Source: Jeotgalibacillus sp. S-D1 (GTDB lineage: Bacteria; Bacillota; Bacilli; Bacillales; Jeotgalibacillaceae). Taken from it: 64,000 bases of DNA. The notes under the pieces are model-generated. The model made no database searches, was not told the origin of the DNA, and was given only the letters and a program-made list of their open reading frames with translations. This document shows positions 48,927 through 59,299 of this stretch, piece by piece. Every line of letters begins with the position of its first letter. Within the stretch, counting starts at the first letter, position 1. The stretch lies in NCBI RefSeq assembly GCF_004358665.1, contig NZ_SMZR01000001.1, positions 868,001-932,000 of the forward strand, read 5' to 3'. Position numbers and translations under genes: made by a program.

Positions 48927-50069
48927 CTAGTACGAGGAAATAATTTTCGAACGAATTTCCTGATCTACATCCAGTATAGTCTCCAGATCAGGACTGCGTT
49001 GAATTTTATGATTGATCATCGCTTGTTCGATCACATTTTCAATTTCTAAGAAACTGATCTTTTCTTTTAGAAACAGCTCAACCGCTGCTTCATTAGCAGC
49101 ATTTAATACTGTGGGCAGGGTTCCGCCAGCCTTCCCCGCTTCGTAAGCAAATGCAATACAGCGGAACCGTTCAAAGTCTAATGGTTTAAAATGCAGCTTT
49201 CCAATTTCCTCTAACCGAAGCCGCGGAGCTTTTTCTCTTGTAAAACGGTCCGGATAAGAAAGGGCATATTGAATCGGCACTTTCATATCAGGCGTCCCAA
49301 GCTGCGCGATGACTGAGCTGTCATGAAATTCCACCATTGAGTGAATGATGCTTTCTCTATGCTGAAGGACATCAATTTTTTCATAAGGTAAATCAAAAAG
49401 CCAATGCGCTTCAATTACTTCCAGTCCTTTGTTCATCATGCTTGCTGAATCAATGGTGATTTTAGCTCCCATTGACCAGTTTGGGTGATTCAGGGCATCT
49501 TTAACCGTCACATGCTCAAGCTCATGACGGGATTTATCTCTGAAGCTGCCGCCCGAAGCCGTTATAATTAATCGCTCTATATTATTTTTCTTTTCGCCCT
49601 GCAAGGCCTGAAAAATGGCTGAGTGTTCACTATCCACAGGCAGAATCAGCACATCATTTTTTCTTGCAGCTTCCATAACCAAATGTCCTGCTGTAACCAG
49701 CGTTTCTTTGTTAGCAATGGCAATTGTTTTTTTTGCCTCGATCGCTTTCATCGTTGGCTCCAACCCTACGCTGCCCAGCACAGCATTGACCACAATATCT
49801 GAATTATGGTGGACAGCTACCTCAATAAGACCATTTAAGCCATAAAGAACCGTAAGAGAAGTGAATTCCGATTGCAGTTTTTCAGCATCTTCCTTATATT
49901 GAACTGAAACAACCTCGGGGCGAAATTCATTTATTACACTGCGTGCAGCATCGATATTTTTGCCTACCGAGAAAGCAGTAAGCTTAAACATTTCATTGTG
50001 TTCTCTAATTACCTCGAGTGTCTGGATTCCAATTGATCCAGATGCACCCATTAAACTAATTCTTTTCAA
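48927..50069 (-). CDS. dxr: 1-deoxy-D-xylulose 5-phosphate reductoisomerase
   Basis: 380-residue MEP-pathway enzyme making 2-C-methyl-D-erythritol 4-phosphate for isoprenoids, including the undecaprenyl carrier finished by UppS upstream. NADPH motif [11 protein letters not shown], catalytic region [11 protein letters not shown], and [18 protein letters not shown]. The start is TTG at 50069, with AAGGGGG 7 nt upstream. It is 16 nt after cdsA and 92-105 nt before rseP. Confidence 0.97.
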   Translation of the reverse strand: MKRISLMGASGSIGIQTLEVIREHNEMFKLTAFSVGKNIDAARSVINEFRPEVVSVQYKEDAEKLQSEFTSLTVLYGLNGLIEVAVHHNSDIVVNAVLGSVGLEPTMKAIEAKKTIAIANKETLVTAGHLVMEAARKNDVLILPVDSEHSAIFQALQGEKKNNIERLIITASGGSFRDKSRHELEHVTVKDALNHPNWSMGAKITIDSASMMNKGLEVIEAHWLFDLPYEKIDVLQHRESIIHSMVEFHDSSVIAQLGTPDMKVPIQYALSYPDRFTREKAPRLRLEEIGKLHFKPLDFERFRCIAFAYEAGKAGGTLPTVLNAANEAAVELFLKEKISFLEIENVIEQAMINHKIQRSPDLETILDVDQEIRSKIISSY

Positions 50070-50085
50070 GCGTTTACCCCCTTGT

Positions 50086-50883
50086 CTAGATTAATTGAAG
50101 TATATGCATAAGAGGGAGCACAAATAATAAACTGTCAAAACGATCTAATAGTCCCCCATGCCCCGGCAAAATCCTGCCCGAATCCTTTACACCGTAATGC
50201 CGTTTAAGCGCTGATTCAACCAGGTCTCCTATTTGGCCAAATGCCGATAAGATAATGGTTGCAAGCAGCACGTACCAGACATTCACTTCCAGCGGCGCAA
50301 ACTGCATAAAGATGGCAACTAAAATGACAGCCGATAAAATCCCGCCAATAAAACCTTCAACCGTTTTATTTGGGCTGATATCAGGCCACAACTTACGGCG
50401 TCCAATTGACTTTCCGATAAAATACGCTCCAGAATCTGTAGTCCAAATCACCAGCAGTGCATAGACTACCCAGAAAATACCTTCATTTTCAACATTTCTT
50501 GTTTCAATAAAATAATAAAAACCGATTCCAACATACAACATCGCAAAAACAGCAAACGCTGCATCATCAAAAGTAAACCTGTTTTTCTTCATAACCGTAT
50601 AAACAAGTAAAAGCAATACAGACAGCAGTGCTGTTTCGATTTTCGAATAATTAAGTTGATTTAATAAGTCATAATATACATCCGGCAGCAGGAAAACCCA
50701 TAAAGTAAGAATTGAAATCGCACCAGGGATCGAAAGCACATCAATCGACCGCATCTTTAATACCTCATAAAGTGCGACAGTTGCAATAACGTATGTACCT
50801 AGTACAAAAACCACTCCACCAATCCAGACGATTGGAATAAATAGAGCTGCTGCGATAATGCCCGTGATAAGTCTTTGCTTCAT
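50086..50883 (-). CDS. cdsA: Phosphatidate cytidylyltransferase
   Basis: 265-residue integral membrane enzyme forming CDP-diacylglycerol, substrate of PgsA (7690-8268). About seven to eight hydrophobic helices and the signature [28 protein letters not shown] (split here) near the C-terminus. The ATG at 50883 abuts the uppS stop (TAAATG) with GAGG inside the uppS end, so it is translated with uppS. Confidence 0.96.
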   Translation of the reverse strand: MKQRLITGIIAAALFIPIVWIGGVVFVLGTYVIATVALYEVLKMRSIDVLSIPGAISILTLWVFLLPDVYYDLLNQLNYSKIETALLSVLLLLVYTVMKKNRFTFDDAAFAVFAMLYVGIGFYYFIETRNVENEGIFWVVYALLVIWTTDSGAYFIGKSIGRRKLWPDISPNKTVEGFIGGILSAVILVAIFMQFAPLEVNVWYVLLATIILSAFGQIGDLVESALKRHYGVKDSGRILPGHGGLLDRFDSLLFVLPLMHILQLI

Positions 50884-51675
50884 TTACGTTTCCTCGCTTT
50901 GTAATCCACCAAATCTTCGAGATCGCTTTTGGTAGGCTTCGATCGCTTCAATCAGATGGGCATCACTGAAATCCGGCCACAATACATCAGTAAACCAAAA
51001 TTCAGCATAAGCCAGCTGCCACAACATGAAATTGCTTAATCGAATCTCACCGCTTGTGCGTATCAATAAGTCAGGATCTTCCAAATGACCTGTCATCAAA
51101 TGGGAAGAAAAAATGGTATCATTAATTTCATTGGCCGATAAATTTCCTTTTTCAACTTCATCCGCCAATGATTTTACGGCTGTAATAATTTCTGATCTGC
51201 TCCCGTAATTGAGTGCAAAATTTAAAATAAGTCCATCGTTATGCGCTGTTTCCTGAACTGCTTTTTCAACTGCACTAAGCGTATGTGCCGGAATTTGAGA
51301 GCGATCGCCCATCATTTGCACTTGAACATTTTCTTCTATGAGTTCAGGCAAAAATGTACCCAAAAATTCCTCAGGCAGCTTCATCAAATATTCTACTTCC
51401 AATTTTGGCCGGATCCAATTTTCCGTTGAAAAAGCGTAGAGGGTCAGAACTTTAACTCCCAAACGATTGCATAGTCGTGTTATTGGTCTGACTGTTTTCA
51501 TTCCTTCATGATGGCCGGCAATTCTGGGCATAGCACGCTTGTTAGCCCATCTGCCATTACCGTCCATAATAATAGCAATATGGTTAGGTATTTTATAGTT
51601 CAAACATTCTCTAATGCGGTCATCAAGGGTGTCCGGCTCTTTCGTGGACTTCCATATTTTCATTTTATCGAGCAT
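50884..51675 (-). CDS. uppS: Undecaprenyl diphosphate synthase
   Basis: 263-residue cis-prenyltransferase making the C55 lipid carrier for wall polymers. Catalytic Asp38 lies in IIMDGNGRWA; RTSGEIRLSNFMLWQLAYAE supplies substrate-binding residues. The frame extends to 51702, but ATG 51675 after GGGGGATG starts at MLDKMKIW. The C-terminus ends SEET. Coupled with cdsA. It lies 317 nt downstream of frr, behind a terminator; I see no convincing promoter in that gap. Confidence 0.96.
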   Translation of the reverse strand: MLDKMKIWKSTKEPDTLDDRIRECLNYKIPNHIAIIMDGNGRWANKRAMPRIAGHHEGMKTVRPITRLCNRLGVKVLTLYAFSTENWIRPKLEVEYLMKLPEEFLGTFLPELIEENVQVQMMGDRSQIPAHTLSAVEKAVQETAHNDGLILNFALNYGSRSEIITAVKSLADEVEKGNLSANEINDTIFSSHLMTGHLEDPDLLIRTSGEIRLSNFMLWQLAYAEFWFTDVLWPDFSDAHLIEAIEAYQKRSRRFGGLQSEET

Positions 51676-51810
51676 AGTACATCCCCCATACAGTAATTGC
51701 ATGAATTCATGCTTATCTTATCATACCAAATTTTTATACATAAATGTCTATTCAGGGCAAAAACATCATTGGACAAAATACATGATTCAGCTGTTTACTA
51801 TAACATTGTT

Positions 51811-51849
51811 TAAAAAGAAGAAAGCCCCCTAGCTTGGTAGAGGGCTTTC
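51811..51849 (-). terminator. Rho-independent terminator of frr
   Basis: A 12-bp stem with one mismatch (51820-51831 with 51838-51849, core GAAAGCCC/GGGCTTTC) and a 6-nt loop, followed on the minus strand by CTTCTTTTT. It is unusually far (about 145 nt) from the frr stop. Confidence 0.85.
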
Positions 51850-51992
51850 AAACGGTTGTTTCAAGCAAAAAAGACAAGTGTTTCTTTCATGCACCGAGCC
51901 CAGGTAATCAGCTTTAATATCATTAGAAAAGTCTGCATCCTTTAGCTGTTTGCCTTACATAACGGAGCACGTTTAAGCGCTGCTTTTTAAAC

Positions 51993-52550
51993 TTACACGT
52001 CCATGATTTCTTTTTCTTTTGCCTTTGCCAGCTCATCGATTCGTACAATGTTGCTATTCGTCATTTCCTGAATATCTTCATTGTAGCCTCGAAGATCATC
52101 TTCTGTGATTTCACCATTTTTTTCAAGCTTCTTAAGATCATCGTTGCCATCGCGGCGAATGTTTCGAACCGCAACCTTGGCATCTTCTGCCTCTCTTTTA
52201 ACTTGCTTGGCCAAATCTCTTCGACGCTCTTCTGTCAAAGCTGGGATCGTAATACGAATCAGGGATCCATCATTTGATGGATTCAAACCTAAATCAGATT
52301 TCTGGATTGCTTTTTCAATTTCCCCTAAGACCGTTTTATCATATGGAGTAATCTGCAGAAGTCTTGCTTCAGGAACTGTAATTGACGCAACCTGGTTTAC
52401 AGGAGTTGGTGCACCGTAATAATCCACCGTAATTTTATCCAGTAAAGCAGCGCTTGCACGACCCGCACGGATCGATGCCAATTCACGAGAATAGGCTTGA
52501 ATCGCTTTTTCCATCTTATCTTTTGTTTGTGAAATAGTTTGCTTTGCCAT
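51993..52550 (-). CDS. frr: Ribosome recycling factor
   Basis: 185-residue RRF, which with EF-G splits post-termination ribosomes. The triple-helix family sequence is clear: [40 protein letters not shown] and [27 protein letters not shown]. The ATG overlaps the pyrH stop (TGATG) and has GGGGG 8 nt upstream. Confidence 0.98.
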   Translation of the reverse strand: MAKQTISQTKDKMEKAIQAYSRELASIRAGRASAALLDKITVDYYGAPTPVNQVASITVPEARLLQITPYDKTVLGEIEKAIQKSDLGLNPSNDGSLIRITIPALTEERRRDLAKQVKREAEDAKVAVRNIRRDGNDDLKKLEKNGEITEDDLRGYNEDIQEMTNSNIVRIDELAKAKEKEIMDV

Positions 52551-53275
52551 CAGTTTTTCCCCCTAACAATAGTACCGATTGGTTCACCCAATGCAGCGCG
52601 TTTGATATTTCCATTCTCCATAATTGAGAATACTATGAGTGGGATATCATTGTCCATACATAGGGATGAAGCGGTTGAATCCATTACAGCTAATCCATCT
52701 TTCAAAACATCCAGGAAGCTTAGCTCATCATACTTAACTGCGGCTGAATCAATTTTTGGATCAGCTGAATATACGCCGTCCACATTGTTTTTAGCCATTA
52801 AAATGACTTCAGCTTCTATTTCCGCTGCCCGGAGTGCTGCAGTAGTATCTGTTGAGAAATAAGGGTTTCCTGTGCCTGCAGCAAAAATAACCACACGTTT
52901 TTTCTCAAGATGGCGAATGGCTTTTCTGCGAATATAAGGTTCGGCAACCTGACGCATTTCAATTGATGACTGCACCCGTGTCTGAACTCCTATGTTTTCC
53001 AGGCTATCTTGAAGAGCGAGAGAATTCATTACAGTTGCAAGCATGCCCATGTAATCAGCTGAAGCACGATCCATACCCATTTCGCTTCCGATTTTACCTC
53101 TCCAAATGTTGCCGCCGCCTACTACAACCGCTACTTCAACACCCAAATCAGCTAATTCCTTCACTTGCTCAGCTACCGATTTGATAATAGGAGGGTGTAT
53201 CCCAAAGCCTGTATCTCCTGCTAGTGCCTCACCGCTTAATTTTAATACCACTCGTTTGTATCTTGATGTACTCAT
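52550..53275 (-). CDS. pyrH: UMP kinase
   Basis: 241-residue amino-acid-kinase-fold uridylate kinase that phosphorylates UMP to [15 protein letters not shown] at the N-terminus, [28 protein letters not shown] and [12 protein letters not shown]. The ATG at 53275 follows GGGAGG. It is downstream of tsf, behind a terminator, and coupled with frr. Confidence 0.98.
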   Translation of the reverse strand: MSTSRYKRVVLKLSGEALAGDTGFGIHPPIIKSVAEQVKELADLGVEVAVVVGGGNIWRGKIGSEMGMDRASADYMGMLATVMNSLALQDSLENIGVQTRVQSSIEMRQVAEPYIRRKAIRHLEKKRVVIFAAGTGNPYFSTDTTAALRAAEIEAEVILMAKNNVDGVYSADPKIDSAAVKYDELSFLDVLKDGLAVMDSTASSLCMDNDIPLIVFSIMENGNIKRAALGEPIGTIVRGKN

Positions 53276-53304
53276 AGAATCCTCCCGTATGGTTCATTTT
53301 TTCC

Positions 53305-53332
53305 AAAAAAGAGGGAACACAATGTGTCCCCC
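53305..53332 (-). terminator. Rho-independent terminator of tsf
   Basis: A stem of the type GAGGGAACACA/TGTGTCCCC, with one bulge, is followed on the minus strand by TTTTTT. It lies between tsf and pyrH. Confidence 0.75.
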
Positions 53333-53357
53333 ATTTCCAACACCATTGTGTTGATAT

Positions 53358-54239
53358 TTATTTTTTAACTTGGCTCATTACTTCGTCAGCAAAATTATCT
53401 TGACGCTTTTCAATTCCTTCTCCAACTTCATAACGAACAAAGTCTTTAAGGGTAGCATTTTGTGTTTCAAGGAACTGGCGTACTTTTTGATCAGGATTTT
53501 TAACGAATGGCTGATCAAGGATACAAATTTCTTCAAAGTATTTGCTTAGGCGGCCTTCTACCATTTTAGCAACGATGTTTTCAGGTTTGCCTTCTTCAAG
53601 CGCCTGCTTAGTCAATACTTCACGTTCTTTATCCGCTTCTTCTTGAGAAACCTGGTCACGTGAAACGTATTTTGGATTTAAGGCAGCTGCGTGCATTGCA
53701 ACGTCTTTAGCTGCCTGAGCATTTGTTGTTCCTTCAAGCACTGCAAGAACACCAATTCTTCCGCCCATGTGCAGGTATTCACCAAATGAAGAATTATCGT
53801 CTTTTGTGCGGATGGCAAAACGGCGAAGAGTGATTTTCTCTCCGATTTTACCCATAGCACCTGTAATATGATCATTTACAGTTGAGCCGTTGTCCATTTT
53901 TGAATCAAGTGCTGCTTCAAGTGTTTCAGGCTTGTTAGCAAGCAGGTGAGTCGCGATTTCCTTAACAAGTGTTTGGAAGCCTTCATTTTTAGCAACGAAA
54001 TCAGTTTCTGCGTTTACTTCAATGATTACTGCTTCGTTACCTTCACTCATGATGAAAGTTGATCCTTCAGCTGCAATACGGTCAGCTTTTTTAGCTGCTT
54101 TCGCAATTCCTTTTTCACGCAGGAAATCAATTGCTTGATCCATGTCACCGTTTGTTTCTTGTAATGCTTTTTTGCAGTCCATCATACCTGCGCCTGTTTT
54201 TTCACGAAGTTCTTTTACCATTTGTGCTGTAATTGCCAT
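53358..54239 (-). CDS. tsf: Translation elongation factor Ts
   Basis: 293-residue nucleotide-exchange factor for EF-Tu. The N-terminal UBA-like region has [27 protein letters not shown] and [19 protein letters not shown] are typical. The ATG at 54239 has AGGAGG 7 nt upstream. It follows rpsB, separated by a hairpin terminator that probably allows partial readthrough. Confidence 0.98.
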   Translation of the reverse strand: MAITAQMVKELREKTGAGMMDCKKALQETNGDMDQAIDFLREKGIAKAAKKADRIAAEGSTFIMSEGNEAVIIEVNAETDFVAKNEGFQTLVKEIATHLLANKPETLEAALDSKMDNGSTVNDHITGAMGKIGEKITLRRFAIRTKDDNSSFGEYLHMGGRIGVLAVLEGTTNAQAAKDVAMHAAALNPKYVSRDQVSQEEADKEREVLTKQALEEGKPENIVAKMVEGRLSKYFEEICILDQPFVKNPDQKVRQFLETQNATLKDFVRYEVGEGIEKRQDNFADEVMSQVKK

Positions 54240-54285
54240 GTGGAATTTCCTCCTTATAAGTAACTTAAGATTCTATAATTTGCTT

Positions 54286-54324
54286 TAAAAAAGGTGATAA
54301 GGGAAATTCCGCTTATCACCTTTT
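54286..54324 (-). terminator. Rho-independent terminator of rpsB
   Basis: A 13-bp stem AAAAGGTGATAAG/CTTATCACCTTTT (54289-54301 with 54312-54324) with a 10-nt loop, leading into TTTTAAAG on the minus strand. Confidence 0.85.
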
Positions 54325-54334
54325 CATTTATGCA

Positions 54335-55051
54335 TTACTCTGCAGCTACTGCTTCTTCCTCTTCTTCTTCAACTTGTTTTGATTCAAGAATCGCATCAGC
54401 CATTTTAGAAGTTAGAAGCTTGACAGCGCGAATAGCGTCATCATTTGCTGGGATTACATAGTCGATTTCGTCTGGGTCACAGTTAGTGTCAACAATTCCT
54501 ACGATAGGAATGTTTAATTTGCGTGCTTCAGCAACAGCAATACGCTCTTTGCGAGGGTCAATGATGAACAACGCATCAGGAAGCTTTTGCATGTCTCTGA
54601 TTCCACCTAGGAATTTAACCAGACGATCATATTCTTTTTTAAGTTGTACAACTTCTTTTTTAGGAAGGACTTCGAAAGTGCCGTCTTCTTCCATTTTTTC
54701 AATCTTTTTAAGTCGATTAATACGAAGTTGGATTGTACCAAAGTTTGTTAGAGTTCCACCCAACCAGCGTTGGTTAATGTAGTGCATGCCGGCACGGCCA
54801 GCTTCGTCACGTACAGACTCTTGAGCTTGTTTTTTTGTTCCTACGAAAAGAACTGTTCCGCCATTAGCAGAAACTTCTTTAACAAATCTGTAAGCTTCTT
54901 CTACTTTTTTAACCGTTTTTTGAAGGTCAATGATGTAGATTCCGTTACGCTCCGTAAAGATATACTTCTTCATTTTTGGGTTCCAGCGACGAGTCTGGTG
55001 ACCGAAGTGAACACCCGCTTCAAGCAATTGCTTCATAGATATTACTGACAT
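54335..55051 (-). CDS. rpsB: 30S ribosomal protein S2
   Basis: 238-residue S2: [21 protein letters not shown] at the N-terminus, the [10 protein letters not shown] and [15 protein letters not shown] blocks, and an acidic C-terminal tail. The frame runs to 55132, but ATG 55051 follows AAGGAGG by 10 nt. Its promoter (55172-55200) gives a leader of about 115 nt. Upstream is sigD; the swrB gene that lies between them in B. subtilis is absent. Confidence 0.98.
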   Translation of the reverse strand: MSVISMKQLLEAGVHFGHQTRRWNPKMKKYIFTERNGIYIIDLQKTVKKVEEAYRFVKEVSANGGTVLFVGTKKQAQESVRDEAGRAGMHYINQRWLGGTLTNFGTIQLRINRLKKIEKMEEDGTFEVLPKKEVVQLKKEYDRLVKFLGGIRDMQKLPDALFIIDPRKERIAVAEARKLNIPIVGIVDTNCDPDEIDYVIPANDDAIRAVKLLTSKMADAILESKQVEEEEEEAVAAE

Positions 55052-55171
55052 AATGTTGTTTCCTCCTTGTGGTTTGTTCTCCTCCGCTTTGATCTCTTTT
55101 AGTACGAAAACTATTAAAAATAATAGCACCATTCGCTAAATCACAAAGCGTGTGTATTAACACCATTAACT

Positions 55172-55200
55172 ACTATATCACATGGAGCAGTCTGCTTCAA
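55172..55200 (-). promoter_or_regulatory. SigA promoter of rpsB
   Basis: TTGAAG (55195-55200, minus strand), a 17-nt spacer and TATAGT (55172-55177). No clear sigD terminator precedes it in 55201-55321, so some readthrough from sigD is possible. Confidence 0.6.
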
Positions 55201-55321
55201 GAAATAATTTTATATTCTTTGATAGCCATATAAAATTGCGGATCGCTTTATTGAGTTTTAATGAAAACTTACTTTATGTGATCCTTAAATCAAAAGCGAG
55301 GTCCCTCTTTCCGTTCCTGAA

Positions 55322-56095
55322 TCACGCCAAATTAAATTCAGATGATAGAAGTTTTTTCAGTTTAAATAGAGATTTTGAATGGATTTGTGATATACGCGAA
55401 GTAGACAGGCTCATAACCTCACCAATCTCAGTCAGCGTCAATTCTTCACTATAAAATAAACTGAGAACCAGCTGCTCTTTTTCATTTAAGCCGCTGATGA
55501 CTTCTGAAAGGTCATCGATTAATTCATTTTTAATGACACTTTCCTCAGGTAAAACCGTCTGATTATCCTTTAAAGTATAGTCAATCAAGTCGTTCCCGGC
55601 AGAGTCTAAAGACTGGTCGTCAATGGATATCACATTACCAAAAAGATTTTCTTTTGAAAACCTGTATATTTCTTCCACATTGATATCCAACGCTGCTGCC
55701 ACTTCATCTGCGTTAACATGCCGAAGTTTTTCCTGTTCAAGCTCTTCAATTTTTGCATCTATTTTTTTTGCCCGATCTCTAGTCGAACGCGGCAGCCAGT
55801 CTTCTTTTCTTAATCCATCTATAATGGCTCCTCTAATCCGAAAAGATGCATATGTATCAAATTTTAAATCCCGAGACAAATCAAACTTCAACAAGGCATC
55901 CAGCAAGCCCATAAGTCCCAAGCTTTTAAGCTCTTCTCTTGATACATTTGCAGGCAAGCCTGCACCAATTCGGTGAACATGGTATTGAACCAGAGGTATG
56001 TATTGCTGAATCAGCATGTCTCCAGCAAAAGAGTCTCTTGAAGCATGCCATAACTTCCAATAGTATTTTTCCTGATTCACAGTTGAATTATTCAT
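55322..56095 (-). CDS. sigD: Motility sigma factor SigD
   Basis: 257-residue FliA/WhiG-type sigma factor directing late flagellar and autolysin genes. Region 2 is seen in SLGLMGLLDALLKFDLSRDLKFDTYASFRIRGAI (quoted as its ends: SLGLMGLL to RIRGAI). Region 3 includes LPRSTRDRAK, and region 4 holds the HTH LTLTEIGEVMSLSTSRISQIHSKSL. ATG 56095 follows GAAGGAGGTG. It follows flhA directly, whereas in B. subtilis several chemotaxis genes intervene. Confidence 0.96.
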   Translation of the reverse strand: MNNSTVNQEKYYWKLWHASRDSFAGDMLIQQYIPLVQYHVHRIGAGLPANVSREELKSLGLMGLLDALLKFDLSRDLKFDTYASFRIRGAIIDGLRKEDWLPRSTRDRAKKIDAKIEELEQEKLRHVNADEVAAALDINVEEIYRFSKENLFGNVISIDDQSLDSAGNDLIDYTLKDNQTVLPEESVIKNELIDDLSEVISGLNEKEQLVLSLFYSEELTLTEIGEVMSLSTSRISQIHSKSLFKLKKLLSSEFNLA

Positions 56096-56161
56096 GATAC
56101 ACCTCCTTCAAAGTACAGGATATACCCTCTACTTATTATTTGTTCCAATGTCTTTGAGCCG

Positions 56162-58192
56162 TTACTCTATATTCACCACCCCAATACTTTGAACTTCAAC
56201 ATTTGCTTCCAGTTCGTTGTAGGATATTATTGGGATTTTAGGCATATATCGTTCTGTTAATTGCCTTATATACATTCTCACTGCCGGGGAGCACAAAATT
56301 AACGGCGATTGTCCGTTCACCCTTGCATAATCAATTTGATTCGACATTGATTCTAATATCCGCTGCGAATCGGAGGGTTCAATGGCAAGGAAATTGCCAT
56401 GTTCCGCTTGTTGAATTGAATCCGCTACAAGCTTTTCAACACGGCCGGATAGGGTGATGACTTTTAAAACACTCTCATCCCCTGACAGCTGATTCGTAAT
56501 CTGCTTCGCCAGTGCTTGTCTTACATATTCTGTGAGTATATCGGTATCAGAGGTTGCTTTTGAATAATCTGCGAGAGCTTCAAAAATAACCGGGAGATTG
56601 CGGATCGATACATTTTCTTTTAACAGTCTGGCAAGCACCTTCTGGATTTCACCAGTAGAAAGGACAGAAGGAGTTACTTCTTCCACTAAAATTGGATAGG
56701 TTTCTTTTAAATGATCAATCAGCTGTTTTGTTTCCTGTCTTCCAAGCAGCGAATACGAGTGTTCTTTTATAATTTCCGTTATATGAGTTGAAACAACAGA
56801 GGGGGGATCCACTACCGTATACCCTGACAGTTCAGCCCGATCCTTCACTGACTCTGCTATCCACTTTGCAGGCAACCCAAAAGAGGGCTCTATCGTATCA
56901 ATTCCTTCTATTAAATGGTCGTCTTCAAGACTCATCGCCAAATAGTGATCCAGCAGCAGTTCGCCTCTTCCGGCTTCACTCCCCTTTATTTTTAAACGGT
57001 ATTGATTTGGCTGCAATTGAACATTATCTCTTATTCTAACAACCGGGATGACAAGCCCGATTTCCAGTGCCAGCTGTCTTCTGATCATAACGATGCGATC
57101 AAGCAAGTCCCCGCCTTGATTCGGATCAGCTAAAGGAATGAGGCCGTAACCAAATTCAAACTCGATCTGATCCAGATTTAATAAATTGACAACACTTTCC
57201 GGACTTTTCATTTCATCCGCACTCTCTTGTTGTGCGATTTCCGGGTTATCATCTTTTTGTTTTGCTGTCGTGGATAAAAAATAACCCCCGAGTAGTAAAA
57301 TCACTGCAATTGGAAGGGTAACCAGATTATTAATCGGTGTTAAGATACCGAGAAGTGCGATAGTAAATCCTGCAACATACATAATAGGACTGAAAGAAAA
57401 AAGCTGACTAGTTATGTCCTGACCCAGATTTCCTTCTGATGCCGCCCGCGTTACGACAATTCCAGTTGCAGTGGAAATTAATAGAGCAGGAATCTGACTT
57501 ACAATTCCATCACCAACCGTAAGCAGCGTAAATTGCCCTGCTGCATCCCCAAGCGACAACCCCATCTGCACAACCCCGATAATCATGCCGAAAATTAAAT
57601 TGATCACAACAATTATAATTCCGGCTATTGCATCACCTTTCACAAATTTAGTAGCTCCATCCATGGCGCCATAAAAATCAGCTTCCCTGCCCACTTTTTC
57701 TCTCCGGTGTCTGGCATCTGATTCAGAAAGCATACCGGCATTTAAATCTGCATCAATGCTCATTTGTTTTCCCGGCATTGCATCAAGGGTAAATCGTGCA
57801 GCCACCTCTGAAACCCTTTCAGCTCCCTTTGTAATTACAATAAATTGAATAATGATCAAGATAATGAAGACAACCATACCAACAAGAATATTGCCGCCAG
57901 TGACAAACGTTCCAAAGGTTTCAACAACACCACCCGCTTCCCCTTTGCTTAAAATGGATCTTGTTGTTGATACATTTAACCCAAGACGAAACAAGGTCAA
58001 CAACAAGATTAAAGAAGGAAATATAGCGAATTCCAGTGGTTCTTTCATGTTCATGGAAGTTAAAAGGACAATTAATCCAAGTGTGATATTAATAATAATT
58101 AATACGCTAAGCATCCATGATGGAAGCGGTATGACCAACATAGCTACAATCATAATGACACTCGATAGTACAGTTAAATCTTTTCCCGACAT
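56162..58192 (-). CDS. flhA: Flagellar export apparatus protein FlhA
   Basis: 676-residue core component of the flagellar type III export gate. About eight transmembrane helices fill residues 1-330, with the FHIPEP-type loop AARFTLDAMPGKQMSIDADLNAG. The cytoplasmic domain from about 340 binds chaperone-substrate complexes. ATG 58192 has GAGGGTGAG upstream. Length equals B. subtilis FlhA (677). 24 nt downstream of flhB; 66 nt upstream of sigD, with no flhF or flhG between. Confidence 0.97.
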   Translation of the reverse strand: MSGKDLTVLSSVIMIVAMLVIPLPSWMLSVLIIINITLGLIVLLTSMNMKEPLEFAIFPSLILLLTLFRLGLNVSTTRSILSKGEAGGVVETFGTFVTGGNILVGMVVFIILIIIQFIVITKGAERVSEVAARFTLDAMPGKQMSIDADLNAGMLSESDARHRREKVGREADFYGAMDGATKFVKGDAIAGIIIVVINLIFGMIIGVVQMGLSLGDAAGQFTLLTVGDGIVSQIPALLISTATGIVVTRAASEGNLGQDITSQLFSFSPIMYVAGFTIALLGILTPINNLVTLPIAVILLLGGYFLSTTAKQKDDNPEIAQQESADEMKSPESVVNLLNLDQIEFEFGYGLIPLADPNQGGDLLDRIVMIRRQLALEIGLVIPVVRIRDNVQLQPNQYRLKIKGSEAGRGELLLDHYLAMSLEDDHLIEGIDTIEPSFGLPAKWIAESVKDRAELSGYTVVDPPSVVSTHITEIIKEHSYSLLGRQETKQLIDHLKETYPILVEEVTPSVLSTGEIQKVLARLLKENVSIRNLPVIFEALADYSKATSDTDILTEYVRQALAKQITNQLSGDESVLKVITLSGRVEKLVADSIQQAEHGNFLAIEPSDSQRILESMSNQIDYARVNGQSPLILCSPAVRMYIRQLTERYMPKIPIISYNELEANVEVQSIGVVNIE

Positions 58193-58216
58193 GCCGGTCT
58201 CACCCTCAGCTGTGTA

Positions 58217-59299
58217 TTACACTTTATTTTTAATGCGATAGACATAAGCTAAAATTTCAGCAACTGCTTTGAAAAACTCTTCCGGTATGGGATCGCCGAT
58301 GTCAGCCTGATGATAAAGCGCCCGGGCAAGGGGACGATTTTCCACTGCTGCTATGCTGTTTTCATTTGCGATTAATTTTATTTTTTGAGCAACGTAATCC
58401 ACGCCTTTCGCAGTGACCACCGGCGCATGAGATTCCCCTTCCTTATATGTTAGAACGATGGCAAAATGGGTGGGATTTGTAATCACAACATCGGCATCCG
58501 GAATATCCGCCATCATTCTTTTCGTAGCCATTTCCCGCTGACGCTGTTTGATTCTGGATTTAATAAGCGGGTCTCCTTCTGTGTTTTTGAATTCGTCTTT
58601 AAGATCCTGTTTTGACATTCGAATATTTTTTTCGAAATCATATTTCTGATACAAGTAATCCAAAATCGATAATACAATCAAAAGCGATGAAGCATACAAG
58701 CCCATTTGAACAGTTAATTTCCCTGCAATGTCCAGAGATTGCTGAACCGGTTTTAGCGACAGGGATAGGATGTGTTCCATGCTGAACCAGATCAGCAGGA
58801 AAGTAGTCATTCCGATCATCGCGATCTTTAGTACAGATTTTAGAAACTCAACTAAAGCCCTGGCTGAAAAAATTCTTTGGAAGCCCTTAAGAGGATTTAA
58901 TTTGGAGAGCTTGGGCTTTAGAGGATACGTGGAAAATAGAAAGCCTGTTTGAATATAATTTGCTGAAATTCCGGCAAGCGCTGCAGTCCCCATGATTGGC
59001 AGAACTACCCAGGCTGCCTGCGCTAACATATCCCTGTATACGACCATTGTGGTTTCAATTGTTACGGGGCGGAGAATGTAATCAGTTAATGGAACGAAAA
59101 GTATATTTTCCAGGCGCTCTTGAAACATCTTCCCGGTGAAAAACAAAAATAAAAAAACAGCAAAAAGGATGAGGGCAGTATTTACATCCTGACTTTTGGC
59201 AGTTTCTCCTTTTTTACGGGATTCAGACTTTTTCTTTGGCGTTGCTTTTTCCGTTTTTTCACCAGCGAAAAATTGGAGGTTTAACGATATAAATTTCAT
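58217..59299 (-). CDS. flhB: Flagellar export apparatus protein FlhB
   Basis: 360-residue export-gate protein that switches substrate specificity by autocleavage at NPTH (VVITNPTHFAIVL). A short basic N-terminus (GEKTEKATPKKKSESRKKG), four transmembrane helices, and the cytoplasmic cleavage domain follow. The ATG overlaps the fliR stop by 4 nt (ATGA) with GGAGGAGGG upstream. Confidence 0.97.
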   Translation of the reverse strand: MKFISLNLQFFAGEKTEKATPKKKSESRKKGETAKSQDVNTALILFAVFLFLFFTGKMFQERLENILFVPLTDYILRPVTIETTMVVYRDMLAQAAWVVLPIMGTAALAGISANYIQTGFLFSTYPLKPKLSKLNPLKGFQRIFSARALVEFLKSVLKIAMIGMTTFLLIWFSMEHILSLSLKPVQQSLDIAGKLTVQMGLYASSLLIVLSILDYLYQKYDFEKNIRMSKQDLKDEFKNTEGDPLIKSRIKQRQREMATKRMMADIPDADVVITNPTHFAIVLTYKEGESHAPVVTAKGVDYVAQKIKLIANENSIAAVENRPLARALYHQADIGDPIPEEFFKAVAEILAYVYRIKNKV

